A stretch of 64,000 nucleotides of DNA, taken from the NCBI GenBank assembly GCA_002803225.1, contig NXFV01000617.1, positions 1 to 64,000 of the forward strand, read 5' to 3'. Both the position numbers and the translations under genes were made by a program. The DNA comes from Gamarada debralockiae. Taxonomy: Eukaryota > Ascomycota > Leotiomycetes > Helotiales > Hyphodiscaceae. The first letter of the stretch is position 1. Each line of letters starts with the position of its first letter. Shown here piece by piece: positions 34,091 to 44,981 of the stretch. Below the pieces are notes generated by a model, which worked only from the letters and a program-made list of their open reading frames with translations, searched no databases and had not been told where the DNA came from.

Positions 34091-34852
34091 ATGGATTCTT
34101 CAGAAACACGAAAATGCCGGGACCTAGAGGCCCCTCCAACTGAGACTGTCACATGGGACTCTGAGTTATCGCAGCTTGAAATCAGAATTGAGGATTTTGA
34201 GGATGCAACAAATGATGATGACCAGGCTGGTTCGTCTCAACCTCTAAAATCCAAATCATGATTACTCACAATTGAAACAGAAACCACAGTTCATCCACAC
34301 CCCCTAACAGCCTTCCTCCCACCCTTCATCTTCACCTCTCACCTCTCTGCGGCTCAGAAAGCACTCCAACCTTTCCCCTACAACATGTCGACATCCAACG
34401 GCATAATTACCTGGATCATCACAGCTACGCTCGGCAGTTTCTTCTTTTGGATTCAAAACTTGGCCTTGGAGCACTATGATTTATATCGGCTGAGCGACTG
34501 TCGATCGATTGTTATTCTTTATGTGGTCGTTCTGGTGGTAGAGTTCTTTCTGGGTATTTGCTCCAGTTTGTATCCATTGGTTTATGGATGTGTCTTGAGG
34601 TGTAGGGAGAGGAGTTGGCCGAGTAAGGGGAAGGTTTGGGGGAGTGAAGGGGAGTGGGAATTGGACGGTAGGGGTGAGGATCGCGAAAATGGTGTTTTGG
34701 AGAGAGTTGCAGAGTATACGCTTATTGGTATTTTAATTCTGGGTGCTTGGAAGCTTGTGAAGGGAGACAACTCCACTAGAGACGAGGAGAAACGAGAATT
34801 AGGGCAGCAGGAGAAGTTAAGGCTGATGGAAGAGGGAAAGAGCTCGCAGTGA
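34091..34852 (+). CDS. Predicted membrane protein of unknown function (236 aa)
   Basis: Exon 1 (34,091-34,229) and exon 2 (34,281-34,852) join across a 51-nt GT-AG intron to 237 codons. The N-terminus is acidic and polar (E-I-R-I-E-D-F-E-D), followed by hydrophobic helices: about 20 residues around I-I-T-W-I-I-T-A-T-L-G-S-F-F-F-W-I, about 30 around V-I-L-Y-V-V-V-L-V-V-E-F-F-L-G, and one near Y-T-L-I-G-I-L-I-L-G-A-W. The C-terminal tail is charged. No family recognised. Using the ATG at 34,385 would drop the acidic head and is less likely because of the clean splice. Confidence 0.6.
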
Positions 34853-35948
34853 GAAAATGAATGTGGTAAAGAAGGAATTTATTGTAGAGAGGTAATAGTG
34901 GGAGAGAGAAGTAGCTACCGGTAGGCAAGTCAAAGTAACAGATTATCGCAGAGCTGGGAAGGAAAACAGTGAGAATATCTTTAAGCCTTCCGGGTTGGTT
35001 TCGAAACACTTCTTGCTTTTGGGTGTCCTAGCGACTTGGGCAGACCTTAGCAGACGGTAAGCTTCCAAAAGCTGTGAGACGAATCCAATCATTCGAAGTT
35101 GTTGGGATTGTTTGAGGAAAGCCGTGGTAATTGGAAGGAGAGAGTTGTGATATCCTCAGAAAGTGCCAAGCGAAGATTGGGCCTAATAGTCGGTAGTCCA
35201 AGCGTCCTCACTCCCCTAGCCCTACGGGCTAAGGTCGGCGAAAGCGGGTTCTAGCGCGAAAGCAGTTTGTCGCGCTCTAAAACTTTTTACATGGATTTTA
35301 CTAGTGAATACTACTAATTCCAAATAATAACATTTCTAACTACAGACATAAAATAGCAAGACTATTATCTGTCCTACAAAATTATAATATCCAAAAGCTT
35401 TATAATTAAGATTAGATACAACTAGACCTATAATAGCTCCGTGAGAACCCTATAGAGAGTGTATTAGTTGCTATAAAGATATACTATATTAAAGAAGGCT
35501 TAGTATATACTATACATTAGCAACGGAACAAAAAAGATAAGTATCTAAAGCTTAAGAATAAAGGACAAAACAAGATACTATTAAATCACTAGCACACAGC
35601 TATACTTAAGTATATAGTGTCTTGTGCTCACTCTATTTATGCCAATGTATTGTGCGCGGTCAGAGAATCTCGCTAGGAAATCGACAATTTTTAACGAGGG
35701 GTTCGAAAGGCCTCCAACCCCTTAGCTAAGGTCCCAAATTTACTACCGTTGATCAAAATTATTAAATGCGCGGTAGTTATTGCACTTCAACATCGCGTTT
35801 GGCTGAAAATAAAATTAGCTTGATTCAGCCCGAAACTCTGTGGCTGATTTTGTCTTTAGAAATCCGCCACAACATTTAGGCATCACTCTTTCCCGTGACT
35901 CATAAAGTGCGATGCAGTTCTTGATATTCTCAACTCTATAATGCCAAC
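34853..35948. other. Gene-free stretch with an AT-rich core
   Basis: The segment 35,280-35,640 is very rich in TA dinucleotides and looks like a heavily mutated repeat, bounded near 35,215 by GC-richer bases. No coding relic can be read. It ends with the promoter of the DNA glycosylase gene. Confidence 0.45.
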
Positions 35949-36947
35949 ATGGCTCGCAAGAACTCTGCAGCACGCAAGCCAAAGGCTACTAGATCGGAAA
36001 ATGTAGAGCTCGACTCAGGCCACGAGAACTTTCCGACTCGTAAACCACCCCCGACAGGCAACGATGTCGACAAAAAGTTGTCTTCAACTACGAAGGGCAC
36101 TCCTAGCCCGTCCGACAACTCTATGGAAACTAAGCAGCATGTGGATTCGATTGCATCAGACTCGCTTCCCCCTTGTTTAGCAGGCCGTCAGTCGAAACGA
36201 AAACGCACCGCAGAAAAGCCAACCTCGAAATCGCTTCATGACACTTCCTTGACCAAGAAACCCCGCCCTTCGAAAGGATACGCCCCTCCAAGCACCTACG
36301 CTCACCTTAAAGGCCTCACTGACACGATCACTTCAAACCTCCTATGCCTCTTCGTAGGCTTGAACCCCGGCATCCAAACCGCGACACTCGGCCATCCCTA
36401 CGCTCATCCCTCGAACCATTTCTGGCGCTTGCTGCACTCTTCGGGCCTCACCCCACACCGACAGCTCGCACCTGCAGAGTACATCATCCTACCAAAAGAA
36501 TACGACTTGGGGAACACAAATATAGTTGATAGAGCAACCAGGAATGGCGGGGAGCTCAGCAAGGATGAGATGGTTGCCGGTGCCGGCGTCCTTGATGAAA
36601 AGATCCGGAAGTCGCAGCCGGAGGTAGTGTGTTTTGTTGGGAAAAGTATCTGGGAAGCGGTGTGGAAGTGGAAATACGGAAAAGCTATGAAGGCCCATGA
36701 GTTCAAGTACGGCTTTCAAGATACTACAGAAAATATGGGGAGGAGTGGTGGTCTGGGAGGAACAGCTACCCCGTGGAAGGGAGCTCGGGTGTTTGTGGCA
36801 ACAAGCACAAGCGGTTTGGCTGCTAGCCTGAGCATTCAGCAGAAGCAAGAGATCTGGAGACAGTTGGGACAGTGGGTTGAGAAGAGAAGGAAAGAGAGGA
36901 AGGGTGTAAAGGGCGAAGGAACGGACAAGCCTGTATTGCTACAGTAA
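35949..36947 (+). CDS. G/T(U)-mismatch DNA glycosylase, TDG/Mug family (332 aa)
   Basis: A single exon. Residues 1-115 are a basic, Ser/Lys-rich tail likely to bind DNA or carry a nuclear signal (K-R-K-R near 83-86). The catalytic domain follows with VGLNPG (136-141), the family's active-site motif containing the key Asn. Conserved H-P-S-N-H-F-W-R follows, then a late A-T-S-T-S-G (284-289) in place of the usual MPSSS-like loop. It removes thymine or uracil opposite guanine, starting base-excision repair of deaminated cytosine. The C-terminus is charged. The start ATG lies in CCAACATGG. Confidence 0.9.
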   Translation: MARKNSAARKPKATRSENVELDSGHENFPTRKPPPTGNDVDKKLSSTTKGTPSPSDNSMETKQHVDSIASDSLPPCLAGRQSKRKRTAEKPTSKSLHDTSLTKKPRPSKGYAPPSTYAHLKGLTDTITSNLLCLFVGLNPGIQTATLGHPYAHPSNHFWRLLHSSGLTPHRQLAPAEYIILPKEYDLGNTNIVDRATRNGGELSKDEMVAGAGVLDEKIRKSQPEVVCFVGKSIWEAVWKWKYGKAMKAHEFKYGFQDTTENMGRSGGLGGTATPWKGARVFVATSTSGLAASLSIQQKQEIWRQLGQWVEKRRKERKGVKGEGTDKPVLLQ

Positions 36948-37295
36948 GAGCAGTTAAATAGTGAGTGGAAATAGATTGACACACTATTATATAGTTATTG
37001 GACTTGCTGAATTTCACTTTAAGGTACCTACTACAATAGATCGAGAGGAATATTAACCGTAGTATGAAAGATGCAACGAGCACATATTTCCTATCTATGA
37101 AAATGGGCATCCAACCTTCGTCTATTGTATAGAGATTATTGGAAGTAACAATCATGGTGTGAGAGCTTACCAGATCTGGCGTCACTACCGTAGAAAATCC
37201 ATACATTTGAATGTAATAATATCGAATTAGTGAAGTTTGGCAGCTGTGAGACTGAATTTCTAGTCACGTGGGAGAGAACAAAAGTCTAAAATGGG
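36948..37295. other. Intergenic stretch
   Basis: AT-rich tail of the glycosylase gene; no gene. Confidence 0.4.
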
Positions 37296-37880
37296 CCCGT
37301 AAAACAACTGAGTAACGTGTGGGGTACCAGCACCGCAGACGCTGCCTCAGAGAAAGTACCCATCAATGTTCCTGATACGATTGAGGCTGCTCTTGCTGTT
37401 ACATATGGTCTTGGACTTCGGTATCTATGGATCGATCGATATTGCATTAATCAAACCAATGAGGAGGAACGTATGGAACAGATCGCCCAGATACGCGATC
37501 TATTAAAATGCGGAAATAACAATCATCGCCGCAGCCGGCGGTGATCCAACCTACGGCCTCCCTGGAATCAGCCGACGAGCTCGACGACGACAGCCGATGA
37601 CAAAATTTGAAGAATGCTCGCTTATTTCTGCATTAGAGGATCCTAGACGTTCTGTCGAGAGGTCTAATTGGATGTCTCGAGCATGGACGTACCAAGAGGC
37701 CTTGTTGTCGAGACGTCGGTTGATATTCACTGATGATCAGCTGTACTTTGAGTGCGGTGGCATATATTGTTGCGACGCACTTGGCTTCTCAATAGAGGAC
37801 CTGCACATCAAGAGTAGCCAAAACTTTAAGGCGGAATATTGCGGTAAACAGAAGATGGGTATGTTTCCTTCCGAGGCAAT
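37296..37880 (+). pseudogene. HET-domain gene fragment, truncated at both ends
   Basis: Begins abruptly at Q-L-S-N-V-W-G-T, equivalent to the ALSYVWG block of the HET domain, and continues with LRYLWIDRYCINQ. A one-base loss in the A run near 37,505 moves the frame to NAEITIIAAAGGDPTYGLPG, SRAWTYQEALLSRRRLIF and G-M-F-P. The blocks match the intact HET gene at 9,293-11,479, so the two are paralogues. Homology stops near 37,880 where repeat-derived sequence begins, suggesting disruption by insertion or rearrangement. Confidence 0.75.
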
Positions 37881-38179
37881 TATTGGTAGTGCTGTCACAG
37901 TACTCGCCTCTATCATCCTCTTATTTATAAGCACCCCAAAACTACTTAATCATTGCTGTCTACTTCCCTTTAATATAGAGCTAATCTTAATATTGATGGC
38001 TAGGCAAAGATAGACGTCCGCCTAGCGGCTTGTGCTCTAACATTGGCGCAACAATTGATTAATTGTGCCAACGGCACTGGCAAACTTCTGGACCATTATC
38101 TTAGCACTGCGGCTAAGCTAAGCGCTGTCTAGCATAGCCTTAACTTGCTGACCTTAGCCCCCACCTGATTATCCCCTAG
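37881..38179. other. Junction DNA after the HET fragment
   Basis: About 300 bases with no coding relic, containing CTTAGC/GCTAAG words. Probably the edge of inserted repeat sequence. Confidence 0.35.
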
Positions 38180-38640
38180 TCCGCTAAACCCTAATTCTAT
38201 GACTGTAATAGGAGTACAAGTAGGAGACGTATTTACTGAGCCAGGGCTCAGCATTTAGCGCTAAACAGTAGGAAAGCCCTGAAGAGACTAGAGAAGGCCT
38301 GATCGGAAGGGGCCATAATGTATAAAGTAACCTAGGAGCTGGACCTTAGTCACATCCGAAGGAATTAGAAAACGGCGATATAAGCTTGTACGAAGCTAGC
38401 TGCTAGTATAGCTAGTACAGGGAGCTAGTGGCTAGGAATGAAGTATAAGTAAGGGCTGCTAACCCTACTTGAAGGAAGGAAAGCTTCAGTTTTATCATTC
38501 ACAAGTATATAGGTACTACGGAACCTCTTTTCAAGCACTGCGAATACAACCACTATTGTCTCTTTTTCCCCTATTGCTACTTCTCTGATATACTGTGATC
38601 TCTCCTGTTGCCCTCCAGCTACCTGCAGCTGTTACAATGA
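38180..38640 (+). repeat. Dispersed repeat, copy 1
   Basis: Matches 48,581-48,965 in the opposite orientation. The best-conserved part is 38,577-38,640 (TCTCTGATATACTGTGATCT and GTTGCCCTCCAGCTACCTG). It also shares CTAGTATAGCTAG near 38,402 and the AAGTATAAGTAAG region near 38,440. Both copies encode M-I-x-P-V-A-L-Q-L-P at this end. Probably the 5' part of a mobile element. Confidence 0.7.
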
Positions 38641-38976
38641 CTCTCCCTTCCCGCGATGCTAGCAGATGTCCCACCCCAACAAGCCCGGCCGCAGCAAGGC
38701 GAATGGAAGTCCGCGTGGGTACATGTATCAGGATGTCCATATTAGTGAAGGCGCTAAAGCTTACCTTGGAGATACGTCTTATCTTAGTAAGTCTACTACG
38801 AAAGGGCCACAAGACGCAGGATACTAAGCGGAAAGTAGGACTCAATACTCCGCTCAATTATTTACTATACGCTATTGTGCGCCCTTCAATTCGTACTAGA
38901 GACAATACGAACCCACCTGCCTTGATAACACTCGCGTTGATATTCTTTATGAGATATATATATGGGCCGACGGACA

Positions 38977-40255
38977 AAATAAACAATGCATCTTCTAGCT
39001 AAATGGCTTAGCCAGTACGGGAAAGTCGACTATTGCCCGCACTGTCGCCCGCAGGTACTTCGAGAAGAAGCGGCTTAGGGCTATCTTCTTCACAAAAGGT
39101 GGTGGAGACGTAGGCCACGCAGGCAAGTTCGTTACAAGCGTTACTGTGCAGCTTGCGAATAGTGTACCTTCTCTCCGCGGTACAATTGCGACGCTGTTAT
39201 AGAGCGGAGCTACATTGCAAGCCAGTCACTCCGGGACTAATGGTATCAACTCGTCCTATGCCCGCTATCAAAGCTAGACGGCCACAGCTGCCATTCCTCG
39301 TACGTTCTTGTAATTGATGCGCTCGATAAGTGTGATAATGATAATAACATCTGGGTCATTATGCAACTCTTGGCTGAAGCCCGATCATTACGGACAGTCC
39401 GGTTACGAGTCTTTTTGACGAGCAGACCTGAGATCCTAATCCGATATGGGTGCAATCAAATACCGGATATAGAGCGCCAGAATTTCGTCCTCCATAGCAT
39501 ATTACCGTCGATTATAGACCATGATATCTCTATATTCCCGGAATACAACTTGAGGCTGTCTAGCTGGGCGGGCGGAGAGGTCATCGGATACTTGGTCTAG
39601 ATTGGAAGTGGACTATTCATTTGGGCTACAACTGCCTGTCGATTTATCCGTGAAGGGAAACGATTCGCAGCAAAATGACTAGATACAAGTCTTGAGAGCA
39701 GTGGCAGCACTGTCACAGCACTGGAAAAGCACCTCGATGAGATCTATACTACTGTCCTTAAGCATTCCATTGCCCTAGAATACATAGACGAGGAGAAAGA
39801 AGGGTCACATTATATACGAAGTCAGATCCTTGGAAGTACAGCTGTTCTTTTCTCGTGTTTTCTACATAGTTTTTGAGCAGACTTCTGCCTGTCACAAGGG
39901 AGGAGATCGACCAGACGCTAAAGGATGTGCACTCTGTCCTAGATGTTCTAAAGGACCAGAACCGCCCTCTTCGTCTCTATCACCCTTTATTCCGGAACAC
40001 GAGCTGCACTTCCTGAAAGGACGAGGGGCTCACTTGATGATACTATCCGGGATAACGAGACCTTAAAAGGCGCTGCTAATAGCATCCTTGAGCAGCTCTC
40101 TCGGCATCTGTCAATGAGTAGGCAACGCGATATCAAACTGCTCACACAACGCTTACTATTGATAGCAATCCCGATCACCGAAAAGGAATACGATAACTCT
40201 GCTCAAGACTCTGAGAGCAGTATGAGCGCAGATTCAGTCCGAAGAGCCTATGATT
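38977..40255 (+). pseudogene. NACHT-type STAND NLR relic
   Basis: Reads WLNGLASTGKSTIARTVARR (Walker A), then F-E-K-K-R-L-R-A and G-G-G-D-V-G-H-A-G-K-F-V-T-S, then V-I-D-A-L-D-K-C-D (Walker B region), V-R-L-R-V-F-L-T-S-R-P-E-I, and later S-G-L-F-I-W-A-T-T-A-C-R-F-I-R-E-G. These are the NACHT blocks of fungal NACHT/WD40-type NLRs. Reading frames change repeatedly and several stops occur. No sensor repeats remain. A dead copy of a second NLR class beside the HET fragment. Confidence 0.75.
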
Positions 40256-40259
40256 AAGG

Positions 40260-40497
40260 AGGAGAATACGAAGAGGACTCACTTTCCACTCCTCTGCTTT
40301 GGCTCATAGTTCTTGGTCGTGTTCTTAGGCCGGTGGGCCCTGTGGTACTCTAGAACCTCGTCCAGGGCCTGCCGGATAGCAATATCCTCGGCCCTATCAG
40401 GCTCAGGAGCCCGTCCATAGCTCTATCCACGGAAGGGATAAGGGCAGTGGCAATACGCAATAGCGCGTCGGTTTCCGGTGGTAGTCTGGGATCCATG
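40260..40497 (-). mobile_element. Crypton-type tyrosine recombinase fragment
   Basis: The minus-strand reading M-D-P-R-L-P-P-E-T-D-A-L-L continues, after a one-base shift near 40,391, as D-I-A-I-R-Q-A-L-D-E-V-L-E-Y. It ends N-T-T-K-N-Y-E-P-K-Q-R before a stop. From memory this is the N-terminus of the recombinases of fungal Cryptons, whose proteins continue to a GCR1_C-like DNA-binding end. Only the first 80 codons remain. Confidence 0.6.
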
Positions 40498-41038
40498 TGC
40501 TAGTCTTGAATCGCTTCAATCTCATTTCAAGCTAGGGTAGAGTAGAGAGAGGAGGACGAGGAGGACTATATATCTACGCGTCCTTGGGTCTGAGCCTCAA
40601 GACCTCATACATCACGATTAAGCGAGTAACTGGACGATAAGTGCACCCAAGAAGGCCCCTGCTCTTTTATATGGGCGCGGCCCTCCGAGGTCGCCCGACC
40701 GCGCTAGCGGTCACTGAGTTACGCTGGGGCCTCGGACACCACGCGATTTTTTTCATCGGATTCATTTCTCCTTGACCACAAACTCCTTGGCTACAAAATT
40801 CCTTGAGCACAAATAGTTTGTGGCGCCTACGGGTTCAGTTGTGTGCCCAAGAGAATTGCGCTCCGTCTTTGTTTCGCGTCGATCGCAATTGAGGACCGGT
40901 TCCGGCCTGACGCTGCAGTTTGACCGGACCTGCAGTGCGCGAATACAAGCTCCCGAAAGTCCTCCCTTGCAAGCAGTCCCCGTATTTCGCAGCTATATTT
41001 GAATATTAAACTGGACTTCCTTGCGCAAGACTCCCAAC
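40498..41038. other. Spacer upstream of the second intact HET gene
   Basis: The left part (to about 40,750) is GC-richer and probably belongs to the Crypton relic; the rest is the promoter of the HET gene. No ORF of note. Confidence 0.4.
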
Positions 41039-43359
41039 ATGGAGCATCTCCCTTATATAAAGAATCCCTACAGGCCTTTAAAGGCGCCGTATCTAGGTGG
41101 TAAATATGACCAAGAACTTTTCGGCGATTTCGGCGACTTCCACGTACATAATCTCAACTTGGAGGCTTTGCGAACTGGAGACTACGGAGACTACTCCAAA
41201 GGAGACGCCGCGCGACTCCTGCAGGCCTGGTTCTACTTCGGCATGCTGCACGAAATGTTGCAGATTCCCGTCCAAGATTCCGACTTCATACGGACGGATC
41301 AGGAGACATTCCAGGATTTTATTACCACAGAGAGGCTAAGAGAATATCTAGCACGGTGGAAAGACCAAGTCGAGGAGGAGAAAAGATATCCAGCTGTACT
41401 TGAGAGACGGAACGAGCGTTTCATCCGCTGCTCGCGTATAACCTTCGATACGTGGAAGGAGTTGGATAACTTCACTGATATAGTTGGGGCTGAAATTGAG
41501 CTTTCCATCCATCTGCTGGGTACATGTCTCGAACACGCCGCCAACTCTATCGCCGATATCGACATCGACTACTTGCCGTGGCGAGCGACCAGAAATCCAA
41601 TCGTAACGGAAAGACTTCTTCAGATGGGCTGGTGTCCGACTATCGTGGACCAGATTGAGTTCAAATGTAAAGTTGCCCTGCCGTACTTTTTGAGCTTGCT
41701 AGGGCCACCAAAAGATCAGATCCATCTACTTCAGAGTCCTGAGGCGCCAGGCTGCAAAGTTGGAGATGAAGGCTGTCAAACAAAACATGTCAACAACAAG
41801 ACATTCATGGCAAAGCATGTAGTTGAGGGTTGCGATTGTGAGTTTGTGGCGGCCAATAGCGACGATGTGAGAAGAGTGGTCAAGGAAGGTGGGATTCCGA
41901 TTGTGCATCTCAATATGGACGGTGTGAAGCCAAGGATGGAAGTCAAGGCGCTTGAAGGCTTTATGCAATACACAGCTTTCTCTCACGTGTAAGGTAGGCC
42001 CTTTGAATCTTGCTGAGCTGGTGCTGACAAATAAGTTGGGCTGATGGACGAGGGAATCCCCATGCAAATGCTCTTCCTCTTTGCCAAGTCACTAAGTTTG
42101 TTGAGTATATGAGGGGCTGCCCATTCACCAGAACTTCAAAAGTGGAAATGGAGCCGACTATGAGGAAAGTATGGGAGCCGCTTGACGAGAGGCCGAAAGA
42201 ACCAACATTTACTGCGGAGGAGCTACTGGGACAGCCATTATACTTCTGGTTTGATACTTTCTGCATTCCACTAGAGCCCGAGGAAGTTAAAATCCAGGCC
42301 ATCAACTCCATGACGACTATTTATCGACGCGCCAACAGGGTTATTGTCCTTGATGCAGAACTACTCGCGGTCAAGGGTACACCTAAATCTGAGGAGATTC
42401 TCACTCGAATCATTGCATCGCACTGGATGCGGAGGCTGTGGACGTTACAAGAGGCGGTCCTTGGAAAGATTGTGTATTATCAATTTGCTGAGGGTGCTTT
42501 CAAGGCCTATCGTGGCGAAAATTGGTCATCCATGACGAAAGATTATGACAATGAGGTGGCGTATTACGCTGGAAATTTTGACTTTGACTGGAGATCTCTG
42601 GTGCGAGTATTGCCGGAAGGCGTTATAAGGATTAAGTTCGTCTGGTCTGCCTTACAATCAAGGTGTGTTAGCCGAATCCAGGATCAGCCTATTTGTGTCG
42701 CCATTCTCCTTGATATGGACCTGGACGAATTGCTCAGTGTCCCGGCGGAGAACAGGACTAGAAAGCTATGGAGTATGCATGAAGTTATTCCGGCTGGGCT
42801 GCTCTGTCTCCCAGGGGAGAAGCTTGATGATGTCGGTTTTGCCTGGGCATTGAAATCGTTCGTGGCTTGTTCGGCATTGCCAAGTCCTATACATCCGGCT
42901 TACTTGACCCCAGAAGGCCTGTCGTTGTCACTCCATGGAATAATTCTAAGCGAGCCGCTGAATAAACCTCGAAGAGCCGTTATTGCGATCGACCTAGCAG
43001 CGCGAGTATATTACATCCGCCAGAACTTACGAAGAGGAAACAAATCATGGGGAGGTCTAAATTTCACAGATATAGGTCAACTCGCGGTCATCCTAGGCCA
43101 ACAACCCACGAAATCTGACTCAAAAAAGCCACCGGCGTTATATGTTAGTCTAGGAGCACTTGTCGAGGTACTTAAGCAAAATCAAGATACTATGGTTGTA
43201 AGATACCTTCGTGCTGTTAGTGTTATCGGTGCAGGGACGGATCGTGATCGTTATCCTAATCCACCATGGTCAGAAATTGAAACTGAGGAGAAGAATCAAG
43301 TGGTGAAAGCTACACGGACGTATTTGTTTCAAAAATGGATAGTGTCGAGATATGCCTAG
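41039..43359 (+). CDS. HET-domain protein, two exons (757 aa)
   Basis: Exon 1 (41,039-41,988) and exon 2 (42,036-43,359) join across a 47-nt intron (GTAAGG to AAG) to an intact protein. The start is the ATG in CCAACATGG; the frame is open 18 bases upstream. Residues 1-300 form a long N-terminal region without a known fold. The HET domain starts at Q-Y-T-A-F-S-H-V-W-A-D-G, continues G-N-P-H-A-N-A-L, and has Y-F-W-F-D-T-F-C-I-P and M-R-R-L-W-T-L-Q-E-A. This pattern belongs to a HET subfamily distinct from the 9.3-kb gene. A C-terminal 300 residues are unassigned. The stop lies 19 bases before an 18-bp minisatellite. Confidence 0.9.
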
Positions 43360-43378
43360 ATGCAATGGCAGTAATCAA

Positions 43379-43495
43379 AGTCTTAGCAGCATTGGTAGTC
43401 TTAGCAGCATTGGAAGTCTTAGCAGCATTGGAAGTCTTAGCAGCATTGGAAGTCTTAGCAGCATTAGAAGTCTTAGCAGCATTGGAAGTCTTAGA
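43379..43495 (+). repeat. 18-bp minisatellite, six and a half copies
   Basis: Unit AGTCTTAGCAGCATTGGA, six consecutive copies with two single-base variants, plus a final half unit. The period is six codons and no frame of the unit has a stop in the +1 reading (V-L-A-A-L-E repeated), so it could encode a repetitive tail if translated. Confidence 0.95.
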
Positions 43496-43791
43496 TATTA
43501 GATGTTTAAGCATAGATAAAATTCTAAGTTAATATTTGTCAGCTAGGCTGTTGAGACACGGAAGTGCTCTAGGAGCTGCGGGAAGAGGCCAAAACCTTAT
43601 CATGCAGCTAGTTTCGACCCAATGAAATCGACATGAATATCGCAGGCAATCCATCAATATGGGACACCCCAGCCACGCGTGCAAGTACCTCGCTCAGCAA
43701 ACAAGTGGTAGGCTCTTCAGGAAAGAAGTCACACTTCTTCGGTTCTTCAGGTACAAGCCACGATCTGCAGTGCTCACATTCGCCCTCACTC
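43496..43791. other. Short spacer after the minisatellite
   Basis: No supportable gene. Confidence 0.35.
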
Positions 43792-44424
43792 TTAGGATGA
43801 CTGAACTGATGCTGCGGAAGTGGCAGAAGTAACAGTGGCAGAGACAGCACCAGTCTGGGAGGCGCTGATAGCACCAGAGTAAAGCATTGGTCCTGGAACA
43901 ATGTAAGTAGAGAGAGATTGGTAAATGTTGATCTCAATTCCAGGATCGGTCTCAGCGTACAAAGCGGTACCAAGTCTCCAGATGGGGTGGCAGTTCCGGA
44001 GCCAGTGACCCCAAGGTTGACACATTGAGGGTAGTTTTGGGCTCCTTCGACCGTGCCTGCAGAATGAAAGGCAATGATTTCATGACGGAGGCCGTAGTTG
44101 CCGCGGGCAATGTCGAAGGGGATGGTGACGGTCCAGGAGTTGTTGTTGGCAATCAGTTCGTCCGAGGCCCAGGTACCTGGGGCGGTAGTGTCACCGATCA
44201 GACCCACGCACCCACGCCGTCAATCTTAAGGAATTCCAAGGTTGTCTTGTCAATGGTCTTGCGGTCTCAGCCACAATTGGCAAGATAATCTGTAAAAGTT
44301 AGTCCTGTAAGGCAGACCCTTCGAACAGATACATACCAATGACAGGGCCGTGGTGAGATGATGGCCAGGCAGTCCACTGAAGCTCGACAGTCCCACCGGC
44401 AGCAAACGGTAGCCGACCGTCATT
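43792..44424 (-). pseudogene. AA9 lytic polysaccharide monooxygenase relic without its N-terminus
   Basis: Reading from 44,424: [19 protein letters not shown], the block with the second copper His of AA9 LPMOs. Then an intron (44,336-44,290), Y-L-A-N-C, an in-frame TGA, K-T-I-D-K-T-T-L-E-F and G-T-W-A-S-D-E-L-I. Next comes [12 protein letters not shown], and [13 protein letters not shown]. One-base losses are implied near 44,206 and 43,977. The end carries G-I-E-I-N-I-Y and a Ser/Thr/Ala tail. The signal peptide and N-terminal copper His are missing; their place is taken by the bZIP gene. Confidence 0.75.
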
Positions 44425-44981
44425 CAGCCATTATCGTCCCGTATTACTCCCAAAGCGATGCTCTTCCAACGATCGCGTTCTTCCGTAAGCCTAGCAACTC
44501 GCTCCTCGAGTTCATGGACCCGTTGCAGCTTTCGTCCACGATAATTGCGAGCTGCAAGAGTATTGCTTGCTCGCTTCTTCGCGACAGGGTCGGTGATGTC
44601 CTCGACATTGATATCCGGTAGAGGCTTGTCTCTCTTGCGAGAGGCAATGCCGGAAGTAGATGAACTAGTCATCTTATTAGAAGGCGGAGATGTACCAGTG
44701 CCAGATCGACGACGAGGGTTTGTTGCTCGGAGATCCTCGGAACTGCGAGTTCCGCTTCGGGGGCGAACGGGTGTTTGACCGACTTTAGGTTGTTCCTCTG
44801 GAGGATCGCGGACTTGCGAATCTTTCGTAGAAGGAGTACCCCCTTCGGTGGAGCTCTCTTGGCTGCATCGGTTGGGTGATGAAGGAGAGGATTCAGATTG
44901 CATGTTGTAAACGGTCGTACTTCGTAGGGACGGAGAAGTGGATGAGTGATATTGAGATATAAATGTACTTGTATCGGCCAA
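44424..44981 (-). CDS. bZIP transcription factor, GCN4/CPC1-like (185 aa)
   Basis: The basic region and start of the zipper (residues 131-175) read [20 protein letters not shown] then [15 protein letters not shown]. That is the GCN4/CPC1 pattern, with N-x-x-A-A-R and the basic cluster. The zipper is short: only about two to three heptads precede the end, and the usual second half is missing. Residues 1-120 are Ser/Pro/Thr-rich, as in activators. The stop codon overlaps the first codon of the LPMO relic (TGA at 44,426-44,424), so the 3' end may be a rearrangement breakpoint. Amino-acid-starvation control is the family role; it is not shown here. Confidence 0.75.
   Translation of the reverse strand: MADTSTFISQYHSSTSPSLRSTTVYNMQSESSPSSPNRCSQESSTEGGTPSTKDSQVRDPPEEQPKVGQTPVRPRSGTRSSEDLRATNPRRRSGTGTSPPSNKMTSSSTSGIASRKRDKPLPDINVEDITDPVAKKRASNTLAARNYRGRKLQRVHELEERVARLTEERDRWKSIALGVIRDDNG

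Noticed and set aside
38595..39002. 135-codon plus-strand ORF in the repeat
   Set aside because: Only its first ten codons are shared with the other repeat copy; the remainder looks like chance reading of element DNA.
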